Positions 1 through 13,840 are shown, numbered from the stretch's first letter. The stretch is DNA of 64,000 bases from Anas platyrhynchos (GCF_047663525.1 NC_092589.1:26905001-26969000), one strand, 5' to 3'. Numbers and translations are program-made. Notes: generated by a model not told the origin, from the sequence alone.

Positions 1-2540
1 GGGGAAGGGATAAGCTGGGCAGTGAAATAGTGTAACTGTCTGTTAATGCCATTCGGGATGCTGTTGAAAGAATTCTGGAACAACCATGAGACTTTTTGGA
101 TGCTCAAACACTGAATGAGTCAAAAAATCATCTGTGTCCTACAGAGAAACATTTTAGAAAACAAAGCAGTTGGCTTCTAGCAACATGATGTAACCTTGGT
201 TTTTCCTCCCCTTATTGTAAGTGCATCTCTGGGTGTTTGCTTTTAAAGCTGTATCCATTAATAATGTGCCTTTATATTTATTTAGAGATATGTCAAACAA
301 GGAGCGCTTATCCGTAGCCCCAGGCAACCCAACAATTTTAATATATAAACAGCTATATAAATGAGCCTTATAATTGTCCAACAAAAACTTCAGCAACAAA
401 GAATCCCATCTGCGCACCGTCTCTTCTCAGGATGCTCAAAATTCAGCATCCACTTCAGCAGCCAAGGAGAATAAATAAGCTTTCCAAGGGAACCAGCTCG
501 GGTTATTGCAGACCAAATGAAAGAACAAGGTGTTTGCCTTTTTTTTATCTTAAGGAAAAAAGAAAATCAGAAATGGAAAAACATGGGCCAGATTTTCAAG
601 CAAACTCAACACGTTGCCTGCCTAAATTACACTCACATGCAAGTGCATGCAAATGCATCGTTCCCCTGGTCATTTGCCTGAACTGCATCCACATTTTCCT
701 CAGATGCCTCCTTGAGCACGACACGACACGCATGAGCAGCCTCCCCGGCCTCTCAGAAATCAGAGCATGGGCACACTGGTGGGAACAGAGGAAACACCTG
801 CATTCCTCTGCAGCAAAAACGCAGCCAAAATAATGATGAGGCTGAGTAAAGCCTGGCTGAACGTAAAGGTCAGGGCGCCGGGACGTGGCAGAGCTCAGGG
901 GCTTCCTCACGAAGCTTGGCAGGGGGATCCTTATCCTCTTATGCTTTTTACACATATTTCAGCTGGGGAGAAAAAAAAAAAAAAGCCAAGTGAAAATAAG
1001 CAACCATTTTTGGCTTCTGCTGCAGTCCTTAGGTGGGTGACTAAGCACCGCTGGTTACCTTTACCTATAGCCGTAGGGCGTATATTGCAGGGCTGCAGGA
1101 GGTGACAGCACATCTGTCCTCCGTGGGCAATAAACATGCCCTGTGTAGGGCCAGCCACTGCTTCAGGCCAAACCCTGCTCTCCTGCTCTCTTCTGGCCAT
1201 CCCGGGACTGGGGGATCCCCTGTTTTCTGTGGGGAGACGCCACTGGTGTCCCAGGGGAGCACCACGCGCCAGAGGAGAGCGCCGACAAGGATGCTCTTCC
1301 CCCGATCCAAAAGCCTCTTTTCCTTGCTGGGAGCTGCATGTGGAAACATCACAACAAAGCACCGCAAGAGAGAAGGGGAGGAAAGCCCTTGAGAGCTCAG
1401 TGCAGACGCCTTCATGTTTTAATCCTCCCCCCCTCCTCCCGTCCCATGCCCAAAGGAAAAAATAAGGAGCTTGGAAGGGCCCTTCCCAGCGCGGATCCCC
1501 GCTCCTCCCTTCCGGCTCCCCCCTCCAGAGGAAAAGCCCTTTGAAGGCCTCCTCGGGGGCGGAGGTGAGGATGTCTGCTTTGCCTCTCCGCGTGCTGCTC
1601 TTCCTCTCCCGGCTCTGCTGGCACCCACGGAGGAACAAGGCAGGGCAGGGGCCCGGTCCTGCTCCTGGAGCCCCCGCTCCCCTCCCCGCCGCCTTTCCGC
1701 CCCTCGCCCAGGCTCCCACAAACAATTCCCTGCTCAGGGCAGCACCGCAGCGCGCTGAGCTTGTCCCCAAGTGCAACCCTTCGAGTCTGAACAGCTCTGC
1801 TGGCTCCTGCCTTGGGCAAGGTTTCAGTTTCCCTGTGGCTTGATGACGTGATTTGGGCAGGATTTATGAGGCTTACAAAAAAGCACAATTAAATCTAATG
1901 GGCAATGGAGGGGATTTTTTTTTCTTCTTCTCCTTGCTCTCTTTTCATTGCTGGCTTCGAGGACCAAGGCAATGAGTTGGCAGAAGCTTTCCGTGTTGGC
2001 CGGAGCCTGAATTTCTAGCCAAAAAACTTTGCTCCAAGTCCAGTTAAATTAATTTCCTAAAGTTTTTTAAATATTTTCTTTTCTGTAAGCTGGCTGAGAA
2101 GCCACTGACATTTCGGTTGAGCAGCAATCAGGATGCAGTGCTCGGGATCCTTATGGACCAAGCGTATCGCGGCTGCATCTCCACCACAGCCTGCAGCCAG
2201 AGAGGAAAGCAGCCTCGTGGCGATGCCATGGGAGGCACAAAGATGCGAGGGGGAGGCTGAAATGTCCTCTCCACGGGGAGAGGAGCTGGAGATGTCCCTT
2301 AGGGAAGGGGCATGTGCCCCACATGCTCAGGGAAGGGACGAACCAAACCCAAGAGGAAGGAGCGTGGCCTTGACTGGAAACGGTGCCCGCTGAGGAAGGC
2401 AAAGCCTCGATCCCAGCTTTGCACTTTCACCCCCGTCCGATAACGAATAACTCGCTGTTTGGGAACCGTTTCAGCTGTGTCATTTCAGGTAAGGCAGGCT
2501 GTTGTTTTCGAGGCACCGGCGCTGTAAGTCCCCGAGGAGG
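1..2540. other. Intergenic sequence, no gene recognised
   Basis: No supported exon. A GC-rich block at about 1,140-1,760 keeps several frames open at once, including a minus-strand frame of 281 codons (1776-931) that starts at TTG rather than ATG. A short A14 run lies at 970-983. At 1,842-1,850 there is a CRE-like TGATGACGTGA motif followed by AT-rich sequence to 1,925. Confidence 0.5.
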
Positions 2541-2545
2541 AGGGT

Positions 2546-2560
2546 CCCCGCAGGGGGCAG
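2546..2560 (+). promoter_or_regulatory. CTCF-like motif next to two CACGTG E-boxes
   Basis: CCCCGCAGGGGGCAG resembles the CTCF core. CACGTG occurs at 2567-2572 and 2594-2599 in a short CpG-rich stretch. This is a motif match only; no conservation or binding data are available here. Confidence 0.35.
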
Positions 2561-2869
2561 GCCGTACACGTGCACGTCCACCCGCGCGTGCACCACGTGC
2601 CTCGCCTTCTCCCGTGGAAACTTCAATTCAGCTCTCTTGTGTTGCTGTTCTTACTCCAAAACAAAGGTCAAACAGAAAGCACGCAGCTCGGTTTTATCTA
2701 TGGAGAAACACAGCCACCACGCTTTACAAAAACATCAGCAAATCCTGTGCAGCCAGGGCCAGACCCTTCAGGAAAGTGCACTTTGCCCCGGTGCTCAGCT
2801 GGCAACGCAAGGAGGGTGGCAGCCCACCCGATTGTGTACTTATTTCTTGGGACACTACTGAAAAAGAGT

Positions 2870-2925
2870 GAGGGGGAAAAAAAAAAAGAAAGAAAAAAAA
2901 AAAAAAGAAAAAAAAAAAGAAACAA
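2870..2925. repeat. A/G-rich low-complexity tract
   Basis: A purine run of about 50 bases made of long A stretches interrupted by G. It has no adjacent poly(A) signal or gene remnant, so I do not read it as a retrocopy tail. Confidence 0.85.
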
Positions 2926-2929
2926 CTTC

Positions 2930-4499
2930 AGCCTAGCACAAGAGGAAATGAAAAGGGAAACTTTGAGATTTCTCATCTCTCCAGAAAGCCCCGCGGCCGG
3001 TTGCAGAACTTTGTCATCACAACTGCTCGGCCTGCGGTTCGCAGCACCGCCATCCCAGCAGGCTTTGCACCAGCTCAATCATTATATCAATAAGGAAGTA
3101 CAATCACTTAACCACAAAGCCAGTTTCTTTTCTAAGCCCTCATGTTGCCTTAGAAGGTTTTTAAACAAGACGCTTTCCTGTTTTTGAAACCTGGGCATCC
3201 GTATGGTTTGCAGGTTACTCAAACAACCTTATCATTTGAAGCAACCCTGGCATGAATTTCAAAACTGCTCGCTGCGGTGCTCCCCTCCCCTCTCCACACA
3301 TATCTATTTACTCACAGGGATCCTTATTTACAGTGTCTTCTTGCCAACTGCTGACACAGAAGAAAAAAACCCTTGGTTACACATTAAGCTTTATCATTGG
3401 GGCGTTTGTGCCAGACAGTGTCCAAACACAGCTCGCTGACTGACCTCACCTTCGGGCCGGCCACACGGCAGGGAAATGTCTCCTGTGAGCTACTTGCAAG
3501 GGCAGGGCTCCCTTCTCACCGCTGCCGTGTTAGTGCCCTTCTCACCTCCATCTGGGCTACACGGGCTGTTCAAGGAGCAGGCAGTTTTGTTTTCAGAAAC
3601 CGCGATGGGGTAGGGCTGGTTCCTCGCAGCACCGTTTCGGGGGGGGATTACCAGAAGGAGAGGGATGCTGGCAAATGCGACACACGGCGAGGGCTGTCTG
3701 TAGGAAAAATCCTGACCTAAAATTTATACAGCGTGCAAGTCAAAGCCAATTATTCCACTGAAAACGGTAAAACAAAGAGGACCGTGATACAAGAATAAGC
3801 TGTGCAGAGGATCTGGAAAATCCAGAAATTAGCTTCAATATGCCTGTTTTGCACAGCAGCTTTGGAAAGATCTGCCAAACGTAACAGTTTCATTTGACAG
3901 TCATCTTCTGGCTTAACTTCTGAGCTGGCCGGTGGCCATTTCGTATTGCACAATAAATGCCTGCAAAATTAATCATAAACTCCCTGCCTGGAACTCCCAG
4001 TGCTGCTCTCCTGAAGGGTACCTGCAGGCTCGCCGACATGCTGCCAGCAGCTCCACGTCTGTTTTCATTAATGGCCCAGCCAGCGAGGACAAACCGTCAC
4101 AAAAACAACCCATGAACTTTATTCTTCCACTCCTGCCTCTGCACGCTGCTGGCCAAGCCACCTACCTTTGCTTACGCCCCGCGGCACCCACATGACAGCG
4201 GTGGCTCAGGCACACATCTGAGCCTCGCGCTGTGCAGCCTGCCGTGTCACAATTAGCACTTAGCTCGTGAGGAAAGTCGGGCAATCGGGGCCAAGGATCT
4301 GAGGGCTGCCTCCTGAACTAGATACCCTGATCCTCTTGCTCGAGCACATTTACAAGCACTGCCTCAGGAGAGGTGCAGCAATGTCCTGGTGCTGCAGCAC
4401 TGCCCAAATGCCCCGTTTCTGCTAGAGGGCTCCAGCTCCAGCAGCTCCAAACCTGCAGGGGCCTCCATGCGGAAGCCTCCAGGACCAGGGTGCAGACTC
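2930..4499. other. Intergenic, nothing recognised
   Basis: Mixed composition with no supported exon, repeat family or RNA gene. A CTCF-like TGCTAGAGGGCTC occurs near 4,423-4,435. Confidence 0.45.
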
Positions 4500-4860
4500 A
4501 CTGTGCAGTTTTTTTCCGTGAATCTAATTGAATTGTTCAGTTGGGAAAGGAAAAGAAAAAAAAAATGAATTGCATTCCGGCTATTTTAATTAGTTCCTCC
4601 TATTTAGCGCTCCTTGCCAACAGACTAAATTGAATTGATCACACAAACGCCCCAGCAAAATACAAAGAAACTAAGCAGGATTTAAGCATCTCCAGAAGAG
4701 AGAAAGAATGTATTTTCCTAACATCCCCCAAACCTACTTAATAACAAAACACTAAGGAATAAAATAAGTGTGATTAAAACCAGAGATAGCAAGCAGCACA
4801 CATTTTATTGCTATGTTTTCACTTCTTATTTCTTTTTAACAAGGATAAAAATTAACTTGT
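4500..4860. promoter_or_regulatory. AT-rich candidate conserved non-coding element
   Basis: This block contains a TAATTA homeodomain core (4587-4592), the ten-mer AATTGAATTG at 4526-4535 and again at 4628-4637, and few CpGs. Its texture resembles vertebrate developmental enhancers. Function is inferred from motifs only. Confidence 0.3.
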
Positions 4861-5117
4861 GCAACCTCAGCCAGGAAGTGAGTGGATCTTTGAACTCTGC
4901 CATCTGGCTAGTGGAATCTGTATTTTCGCCGCCTCGGGTTACAGGTTAATCCAGCCAATTCTGATTATTTGTAGAGGTAGCTGGCCTCTCAGAAGCTTTT
5001 ATAGTCCCTGTCACAGAGAAGGCTGCTGCTGAGCAAAACACGCGCACAAATCGCTGGGGTCAGTGTGGCGGGGACGTTGAGGAGGGAGGGGAGGAAAAGA
5101 AACAAACCACCATGGTG

Positions 5118-5136
5118 AAAAAAAAAAAAAAAAAAA
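5118..5136. repeat. Poly(A) run of 19
   Basis: An uninterrupted A19 homopolymer without an upstream AATAAA. Confidence 0.9.
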
Positions 5137-6430
5137 GCAACAGTTCTGGCTAATCTAAAATTATCCTTTTCATTACAAGAGAAGACGTTGCAACATGCGC
5201 TAGCGCCTTTGCCTCACCCTGCAAGTCAGCGCAGACAGGAAGGCTGCGCGCGCCCCGCTCGTGGTGGAAGCCGAGCTCGAGCATGCCCAGCAGCTGGGGA
5301 GCCCCACGTGATGACAACAGCATCCAGCTCCATCTGCTGATGTGCTCCGGCCCCCCCGGGCACTTTTCCATCTAGCCTTGCAAGCAGCTGGATCAATTTA
5401 CTCTAGCCTACGGTGCGCTGCACAGGCACAGACTGAAGTTATTACTCATGGAAATCCCCTCTGCTTCAGCGCTTTGAACGAGGCATCAGGTCGCTTTCAA
5501 GCTCCTGACAATTAATGGCCTTTGGTGGAGGGAGAGCAGCGCAAACACGCTGGAAGCTATGGGTTTCAAAACAGCTTGCTTAGTTTCTAGTAAATTAAAG
5601 GGAGTGGGTGGTTGAGGCACACAGTAATATTATCCAGTGCAGTGTGGTCTTCATTGACGTCAGCCGGACATTTTTTTTCTCTTTCTCTCTGTCTGCCTGA
5701 AAGAGGCACAGGGAGGTTAGCTTTGTGACAACAGCATGGCTCACACGGCCCGGAGAACCTCCAGGTTTCCATCAGCAAGGCCAGAGCACAGATGCTACCG
5801 TACTGCAATTAGCAATACGAAAATATATGCAAGTCATTTCAGACGAGGAAAAAAGCTGCTGGAAAGAGAAATCATGCGGGCTTACTGTATGTATCTCTCC
5901 TCATGTTGCATGATTAACTGCTCTGACTAAGACAACGCTCTTCCTGTGGCTAAGAACACATCCTCCTCTCAGATTTTGCTTGAAATAGCATATTTGACCA
6001 TGACCCCTCCCCACAACTACGGTGCCCGTCCCAGCGTAGTTTTGTGGTGTCTGCGACTGTGTTTTCTTAGTGTCACAGATCTCGTTGTTTTTCTCCGAGG
6101 CCTCCGCACTGTAGGCTGGATTCATCATGTGATAGCTGCCAGCTTTGCATTGAAAGTATGCCAAGAAGTTCAGCAGAAAATTTTTGTGATGCTTGCAGCA
6201 AACTTCTGGAAATGCGATTGCTGTGTGTGAGCATGCGCAGGGGTGCGCTTGCAATGTTTTCATGCACCACTACTTGTATACTAAATAAAAGCTGGCTGGA
6301 CAGCAAATAAAAGGATGCACAACAGTGAAGAAAAGTGTTGCAGGTAGGAAAATAGACCCTCCCTCCCCAGACCCCAGATACCACATTCCCAATGGAATAC
6401 AACACTGCTGTGCCTACATTTTCTGTGTGG

Positions 6431-6462
<32 letters not shown>

Positions 6463-6473
6463 AGAGAGAGAAA
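6431..6473. repeat. Poly(A) run of 29 followed by (GA)n
   Basis: Twenty-nine A residues, then about six GA units. It is the longest homopolymer in the window and is prone to length error. No AATAAA lies 10-30 bases upstream, which argues against a processed pseudogene. Confidence 0.95.
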
Positions 6474-7488
6474 CACAGAGCATATTCAGGCCAGAAAATT
6501 TTTAGGGTCACAAAAGACAAAGGGGACTTCTTTATAACAAAAATGTGTACTAAAGCTGCTCTGCCAGGTTCTGACTCAACACAGACACATGCATACTTGT
6601 CAAAGTGGAAGATTTTTCCAGTAATCTAGTGGACTGAATGAGCTCATCGTGACCCACTGAGCAAGTTTTCTTAATACTCGTTTTGAGCAAGGGAACGGCT
6701 TTGACTGGTGTTTGCACTCACTTGACTTTTCCCCTCTTCCCAAACTTTTGTTCCGTTCATAAACCACCCTTTCCATCAGGCTTTTCTTACTAAAGAGCCA
6801 TTTTTTCCTCAGTGGGGCCATGGAACCTAAGTAAATATCCTTGAACCATCAAAAACCAGCTGCATTAAAGAAACAACACCGCAGGCACTGTCGAATTGCA
6901 GAGTCACCAGGACAAGAAAGGGAGAAGAGGATTGTCCAGGGAAGCTGAGGTGTGTGGTCATTCCCCACAACCCCACAAAGACAGACAGTAGGACACCGTG
7001 CAGACGGATGAGGGGTGTGCATGAAAGTGGAAGATCATGACTCACTGCAAACAAACTACATGGCCTTTGACTTTGGCACCTTCTTGTCCTTCCACGTCCC
7101 CAGCTACTGACTTCCTTGTGGTCATCTGTGGAGCCGGATGCCACTCTGCATGCTCTTCTGAGGGGCTTTTTTGGATGCTTTCTTCAAGTTAAACTATGAA
7201 ACTGAAATCTGAGGGTATGCACGCTGCTGCAAAGACTGAGGAAAAGCTCTTGCACAAAGTCATATTTGGCAGGGAAACTACAATTCCCTTGGGGCCACAG
7301 CCGCAGGCTGGGCCTTGCTGCGAACTCCGCACCACCTCGTACCCCCGCCTTCGGGGAACTAGTCACAGATCGCTGCAGATAAGCGTTGCACAACGCCCGT
7401 CTGCTCTGCAGAGGTGCCTTCTGAGGTCCCTTGGACTGAGCTGTCCCTCAGGATTCATTCTCAGCCTTTATCAGTGCATTTTGGAGGG

Positions 7489-7520
7489 AAAAAAAACAAA
7501 CAAACAAAAAAAAACAAACA
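7489..7520. repeat. Imperfect (AAAC)n microsatellite
   Basis: A-rich tract with repeated AAAC units. Confidence 0.8.
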
Positions 7521-10500
7521 CCACAGAGTGTGCACAAAACACCCACAGTTAGGAATCCGCGAGGTGGTGCCCGTAGGTTAACGCAGCGTGTATCTCCAAG
7601 CTGCTGCTCCTCAGCATTAGCCACCAAGCCATGCTCCCTTCTTGCACCGAACGTCAAGGCCCCGGCTGAGCGCCTCCAAAACTCAGCTGTGGCTGTAACG
7701 GCCCCCAGCGCCATTTGCCCAGCCAGGGTAGATGAGGCGGAAAGGAAATCCACAGGGGTTCTCCAGTTCTCCTTTTCAGCTGTGTTTTGAAATATGGTCA
7801 AGCCCTGGCCACGCCGATCTGCAGAGCTATCTTCGGACGGCATTTGGTCAGCACACCACGTGAAAGCAGCACTCAAGCCCAGGTTTTATGTTCCAAGTAA
7901 GGATGAGAAAAATAGCCCAGCTTGTTCGGTGGGGGCTGAGGCTGCCAACGTACAGTGGTTTCGTGACACAGGCCCTGGTGGCAGCTGCCAGCTCGTTTCA
8001 CACCAGCCACCAAACAGCCAACAGCAGCCACGGGTCCGAGCCCCCCACCCTGCAAAGGTGGGCACAAGACCTTCATGTGCAGCTATGCCCCGTCACCCCT
8101 TGGATAAATGCGAGTGGAAATGTTAAAGGTCCCGTGATCCTGGCCCCTGGAAAATGTCTTTTGTGGTCGCTTCCAGTGAACTCTGGCGTGAGGCACGCAG
8201 CTGTGGAGGGCTGCACATCGCAACCTGTAACCGGACCCTTCCTTACAGAAACGCTACAAATTGTTATGATCATTACTTTACATGATCATCCTTTACAGAG
8301 ACGGCAGCAAGCTTTCCAAGACGGTATTTTTGTGCCCAAATAAAGGTCAGGGTTCCAGCTATGATAAATCAGGGCCGGTTAGTGGGCAGGTTCAGCTGAC
8401 AGAGTCATCTGATCTGCGCAGCTGTGCATGAGCCCTGAACCAGTTCCCTTCTCGTGTCCTTTTCAGGCCGGGCACAAAGCTCGGGGACATCTGTTAGTTC
8501 CTGAATTACAGCGGGCGGGCAGTAACGGACGTGCCCTGCTCTGGTGAGCCTGTGTTTATTATTTTCTAGGCTTTGCATCGGCTGCGCACACACAGCTGGA
8601 CCGCACCTTCCGGTCACTGAGCCCGCCACATGCAGCTGCTGGAGTGAATGGAGACATCGCGAGTGTGCGGCTACCCTACCAGAAAAATAAAAATAAAGGA
8701 AGTCATTTGCATTTCCTCTTTTCTGTCTTGCTAAATCCTTCCCTTCGAGAAATTATGCAAAGCTCTGCTAAAGCAGCACCGTACCTGCCACGAGCGCGGC
8801 AGGCGCAGCCCCGGGGAGGCTCCGAGTCACCCCGTGCACCTCCGTGCCACCCACATCGCCTGAAAAACTTCACAGCGCTCTGAGGACAGCCTAAAGCTTT
8901 GCTCTGTCAGCCCAACACACAGGTTGCATGCCAGAGGGACGCAGCCAGCAATGCCGTGCTGCTGCTCACACCCAGCAGAAGCACCCTGGGACCTGGGACA
9001 GCCGCAGAAGCCCTGTTGGCACCCATTTCTGCAGGAGCACAGCACCAGCCTGCATCCTGCTGTGTCCTCCTGCCCCGCTGCCCTCGCCCCGGGGGTCGCT
9101 TGCACATCCCTGCAGGAAGCCCGCTGCCCATCGCAGTGGCACTGAATCATCGCCAGCAACGGCCGCCTGCCCCGTCAGGAAACCGCAGGGCGCCAGACCT
9201 CACACAGGAGTGCTGCCATGCCCGGCCACCCTGGCCAATGACACCGCCACAGCAAGTTGGGCCCTGCCACTGAAATCTGCCCCTCCTGAGGTTCCCTGGA
9301 AAGCTGCACCACTGTGACCTTTACAGAGAAATCTGTCCCCAAGTTTGGGCTCCCCACCATTAAGAAAGTTCCTTGTAAGCCATTTGGGTCTGCTTAAAAG
9401 AAGCAGTGAAAAGTCCCAGAGACTCAGAAATTGAAAAGACACAATGGAAAAATAAAAAATAATAATAAAAAAAAATCTTTGAGCATGTGAGCACCTCTCC
9501 CAGCCATACACAAATCGCTTCCATATTTCATAAGTTTTGAACAGCAGGCATATAAGCTTTGTAAATCAGCAAGTCTGGCCCTGAAGTCATCCAAAACTCG
9601 TGATCAAACACTTCTGAGTATTTGAGATGCAGGAGACATCATTCTCCAAAGGGTTCCTTCATCTAAGTCGACGAAAAGGTATGAATTTTTATCGCAGAAC
9701 AGCAGAGGCCCTGGAAACTTGTGCAAAGAAACGTGATGCAAAATGGCGACACCCACACCCACACACCGTCCCCTCAGCATCAACAAGAAGCAAAACAGCC
9801 TCCATTTTCCGTACACGGGGCTTGAAGTAACCCATCTGAACTGTGCAGAAAAACTCCACGACCTGTGATGTGCCAGTTCCAGGAACAAAATCTGTCCCTC
9901 GGCCTCAGTGCCCTCGGCCCCATGGCACCTGCAGCCGTCTCCAACCCGGCTGAAGGCAGCAAGCATGGCGTGGGCACAAGGCTGAGGCCTGCTGCCGTCT
10001 GTGTACTTCCACAGCCCCCCTCGCTGTGGTGAGGGATGGGCTTCTGCCAGCACTGCTGGACTGCTGCCAGCCACACTTTGGTGTGTTGGAGTCGCCTGGT
10101 ACCAATTTCAGGGCACTGTCCCAGAAGGCTGGACCCTGGCCACTACCAGGAGAGCCCAGGTTTGCTCACTTCCAGCAGTAGTCACAAGTGTGGCGTCTCC
10201 AAGAGCAAGTCCTGCAGCACAATAGGAGCAGACCTGTGGGGCAAAGCACCTGGGGCTGAGGGCCTGATATCAATAGAGCACTCAGTCTGTGGGGGTTACT
10301 TGAGACAAACTGCATCTGGTCCTATAGGCCGTGCTGGGAAGCAGCCAGGGTGCGCCTGGAGAGCAGCTTCCAGCTTGGTTTCCTGTACAAGGAATGAAGC
10401 CCATGCACTTTGAGACCACCTCACGGGGTGAACCAAAGCAGACTACATGGGAACAACAAGGAGGTGCACCCCAAACCAGGGTGCTTGCCCCACCGCTGCC

Positions 10501-12666
10501 AGCCCCACCACTTCCCTCTGCCACGCGAGACATGAGCAGGAGCGGGAGTGTGCTGTGGCATGGGCTGCCCTATCCTCCACAAGGAGATAGTGGCTACAGG
10601 GGCTGGCGTGCAGCCCAGGCAGCTCCAGCCAAGAGCTGCTGCGAGAAGGATATGAAACCTCGTCATTGTGAAAGCAGGAGGTGACAGTTCATGCTACGGC
10701 AAGGGGCTCTGGGGTGGTTTCACCATCAGCACGAGAGGCACGGCCATCTCCACCAGCCAGGGCAGCTACAGCACTGCCAGGATATCACCCTCCAGGACTC
10801 AGCACCCAGCTCACTGCCAGGAGATAGCACCCTCGGGGCTGTGGGGCTGAGGCTGGGATGCCTCCTGGTAGGAGAGCACCAGGGTTTAAGGAGGGAGCAG
10901 TACCTGGCCTGAAGTACTGGGGCAGCCGTAGGAGCAGATACCCTGTGGTTAGGCAACTACCTTAAATCATTCTCAAGTGAGGCTCAGATAAAACCAGAAG
11001 TCTCAATTTATAAAATCCAGACTAGGCAGCGGTTTCAGAAGTTTATGGGACCTGCCTGGCACGCTCAGCCTGCAGCACCCATGCACCAACACCTGATGCT
11101 CCCCCAGCTGCGTCCCCATTCATGTGCCACCTGGTTTCCTAAGCTGTCCTGGGACCTCCTGGGACAGCCCACACCTCCAGACATAAAAGGTTTCTCCTTT
11201 CCATCACACCACTCCCCAGCTGCACAGACCTGGTGTCTGGCTAGTGCCCTCAGGCATGCTGGAACAGGGCAGTTGCAGAGAAAAACGTGTTGGACTGAAA
11301 CAGGGTAGGAAATGTTGGTCAGTCACAGGGCATAAATATTTAAGAACACGCATCAAAGCAATGGAATGAGGATGAAAGCGATTTTATGCTTTGTTTTTGG
11401 AGACCTACAAGACTTGCCATGTATTTGGCTTTACAGGCAAGCACAAAGACAGGAAGATAAAGGCAGGCACTCGTGACAGGGAAGGTGATGTAAAATCAGG
11501 AAGGTGCCAGGCAGGGCTAGTTGTGAGTGTCATGAAAACAGCAGGGCCTTCTCAAGCAGACAGATGCCCATGAAATGTTATTTTTGGACACCACTTCAGA
11601 ACCGAGTTTAGAGGGAAGTGTGACATTTACTGAGTCGCCTCCACCACTTCCTGCAACACCTGGAGCTTACTCTAAGGGTTCTCATTTAGATACTGAGAAT
11701 TTGCTCACTGCTCGGGCTGAAAATAACACAGTTTACTTTCATTTTTTTTCTGCAAAGCTCTGCTGAAACCATGAGTTGTGATGCAACAGTCTCCGGTGCA
11801 GATCCCACCGCCATGCGCCGTTCACACGGCATGATGAAAGAGCGATTTAACAGCCGGCAGTTATCTGTGGCTTCTCCCAGGAGGTCACCAGCAGCGTCTT
11901 ACTGCTTTCTCCTTGGATCAGCAACCAGCTGTAAGACTTTCTTTTTCAAAGCCGCCTGAACTGTGCTGCATCCTGAACCCCAGTTGAGCTTCTCGCTGTT
12001 TCCTCTGACTGCACAGTGAGCTGTGGCCTCCCCAGCCCCAAGCACATGCAGCAGTGCCTGCAGCAGAAGCTGAAACAGTTTTGAAGGACAGCTCTGAGCC
12101 TCTGCCTCCATGAAGGGCCACTTGGCTCTCTGGTGGCCCTGTCTGCTCCTGCCAGAGCCCTGCAGGGGGTCTGAGTGCACAGCTCCAAAATGCAAGCAAC
12201 TCCCATGAAGAGATGAAAAGAAAAGCCAATCCTCGTTTTTAAATATATTTATTTGGTTTCATTTTTTGTTTATTCCTATGCATTTCTTCTGCTTTCAAAT
12301 ATTTCTCTTGCTGGGAATGTGAAGCTCTGATGAATTCATAGTGTATGAAACCATTTGGCCTTAACCCCCTACCTCTGTTTTGATTTTTAGTCTATTAATA
12401 GGGAAAGGACAGATTTTCCACCTTGCTATTAGATAAATTGCACAGCATTTCATACACATCTGATCCAGAAACACTTGCAAGATTTCTTTCAGAAGCCAAA
12501 GGTGGATAACAAACATTTTGGCCTTACGGAGACATAATCTTTCATTAAAAGCAGTCATGGCTGCAGAGGATCAGCCACTTAAACCCAAGTGTCTCCGTTG
12601 GCAGGGCAGCTATTGAAACAACTGCTCGGACAGGATATGACATGCGAATGTTTAGTCTGTGTGGGG

Positions 12667-12683
12667 AAAAAAAAAAAAAAAAA
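12667..12683. repeat. Poly(A) run of 17
   Basis: An A17 homopolymer grading into an A/G-rich stretch to about 12,704. Confidence 0.85.
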
Positions 12684-13840
12684 GAAAGGAAAAATAGAAA
12701 AAAGTCATCAAATCCTAACTTCTGGCGAATGGCCAAGAGTTTTTCATTCCGTGTGGAGATGTCAAAGGTGAAAGAGGAGCAGGCTTTCTCCTCATGCACC
12801 ACGCCGGCCTGTGAAGCGGTGCATGCAGAAGGACTGGGCCACAGAGGTGTGAGCGCCCGTGCAGCCAGGCATGTGTCCTGCTTGTTTTCCTGCATGGCCA
12901 CAGAGTCCATAGCACGAGTGAGGGATCTAACACACCTTTTCCATGCTCACCCTGCCCTGACCTGGTCTGCCCCAGGACCAGGATCCTGTCTGTGGTGACA
13001 GGACACTGATCAAATGGCATCTGTGCATCCTCTGCTTCTACACCGGAGGGCCTGCAGAGCTACCTGACGTGCTCTCCAAGAAGCCAAGGTGCTTCCCGCC
13101 AGCTAGCTGACAGAATCCAAGGGAAACTGGACAACAGGAATCTTTTAGAAATGAGCGTTCAGGTCATGGGGGTGCAAAGTCTAACAGACTATAAGTGAGG
13201 CTTGGCCACAGAATTGCGGGGAAAGGATGAAAAACATTCCTTTCTTATGAAATACACAATTTCCTCATAGGCAATTCCACTTTACAGTTGGGTGGGAGTA
13301 AAAAGCACAAGGCGGTCTGAAGAGAGCTGCAAAACCACACTGCTCAGCCTGCGCGTTTTGATCACAGCCCCCCTGAGACCCGCTGCGGAGCGGCCCTGCT
13401 GCATGGCAGAGCAACAAGGGAAGAGCGCTCGCAGAGCGAGGAGCAAACCTGCTGGTGCGGAGACTTTGTAAATGCTCCAGCTGCTCTGGTGCTTTGGGCA
13501 GAATCTAAATGTGAGGGGAGAGTTCAGTTGTTTTAAATCTCCTCCTGGTTGCTTTCGTCTGGGATAGTGACTAAAAGGCACAGAGAAATGTAACATGGAG
13601 AAAAGTTTGCCTATTAAAAATGAATAAATCATCGCTGTGCGGAGCCTCCAGGGCCTCGGAGGTTTCATACAGGTACATGACTGGACATTCAGCGCAGAAA
13701 AATGAGGCTGGGCAGAGCAGAACAAAATTATCTTCTTTCCAGCTGGACCTATTTTGAAGCCTGTTAGTCTGCCATGATGAACAGGAGAGACGAAAAACCA
13801 ACTGTGACGTGTACCCAAGCTGAGATCTTCTGATCAACCG

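Noticed and set aside
2383-3187. Plus-strand frames of 162 and 205 codons
   Set aside because: They overlap each other in different frames, run through an A/G low-complexity tract, and show no recognisable protein.
6280-6460. AATAAA-like sequences before the A29 run as a processed pseudogene
   Set aside because: The AATAAA copies are more than 100 bases from the A run and no gene-like sequence precedes them.
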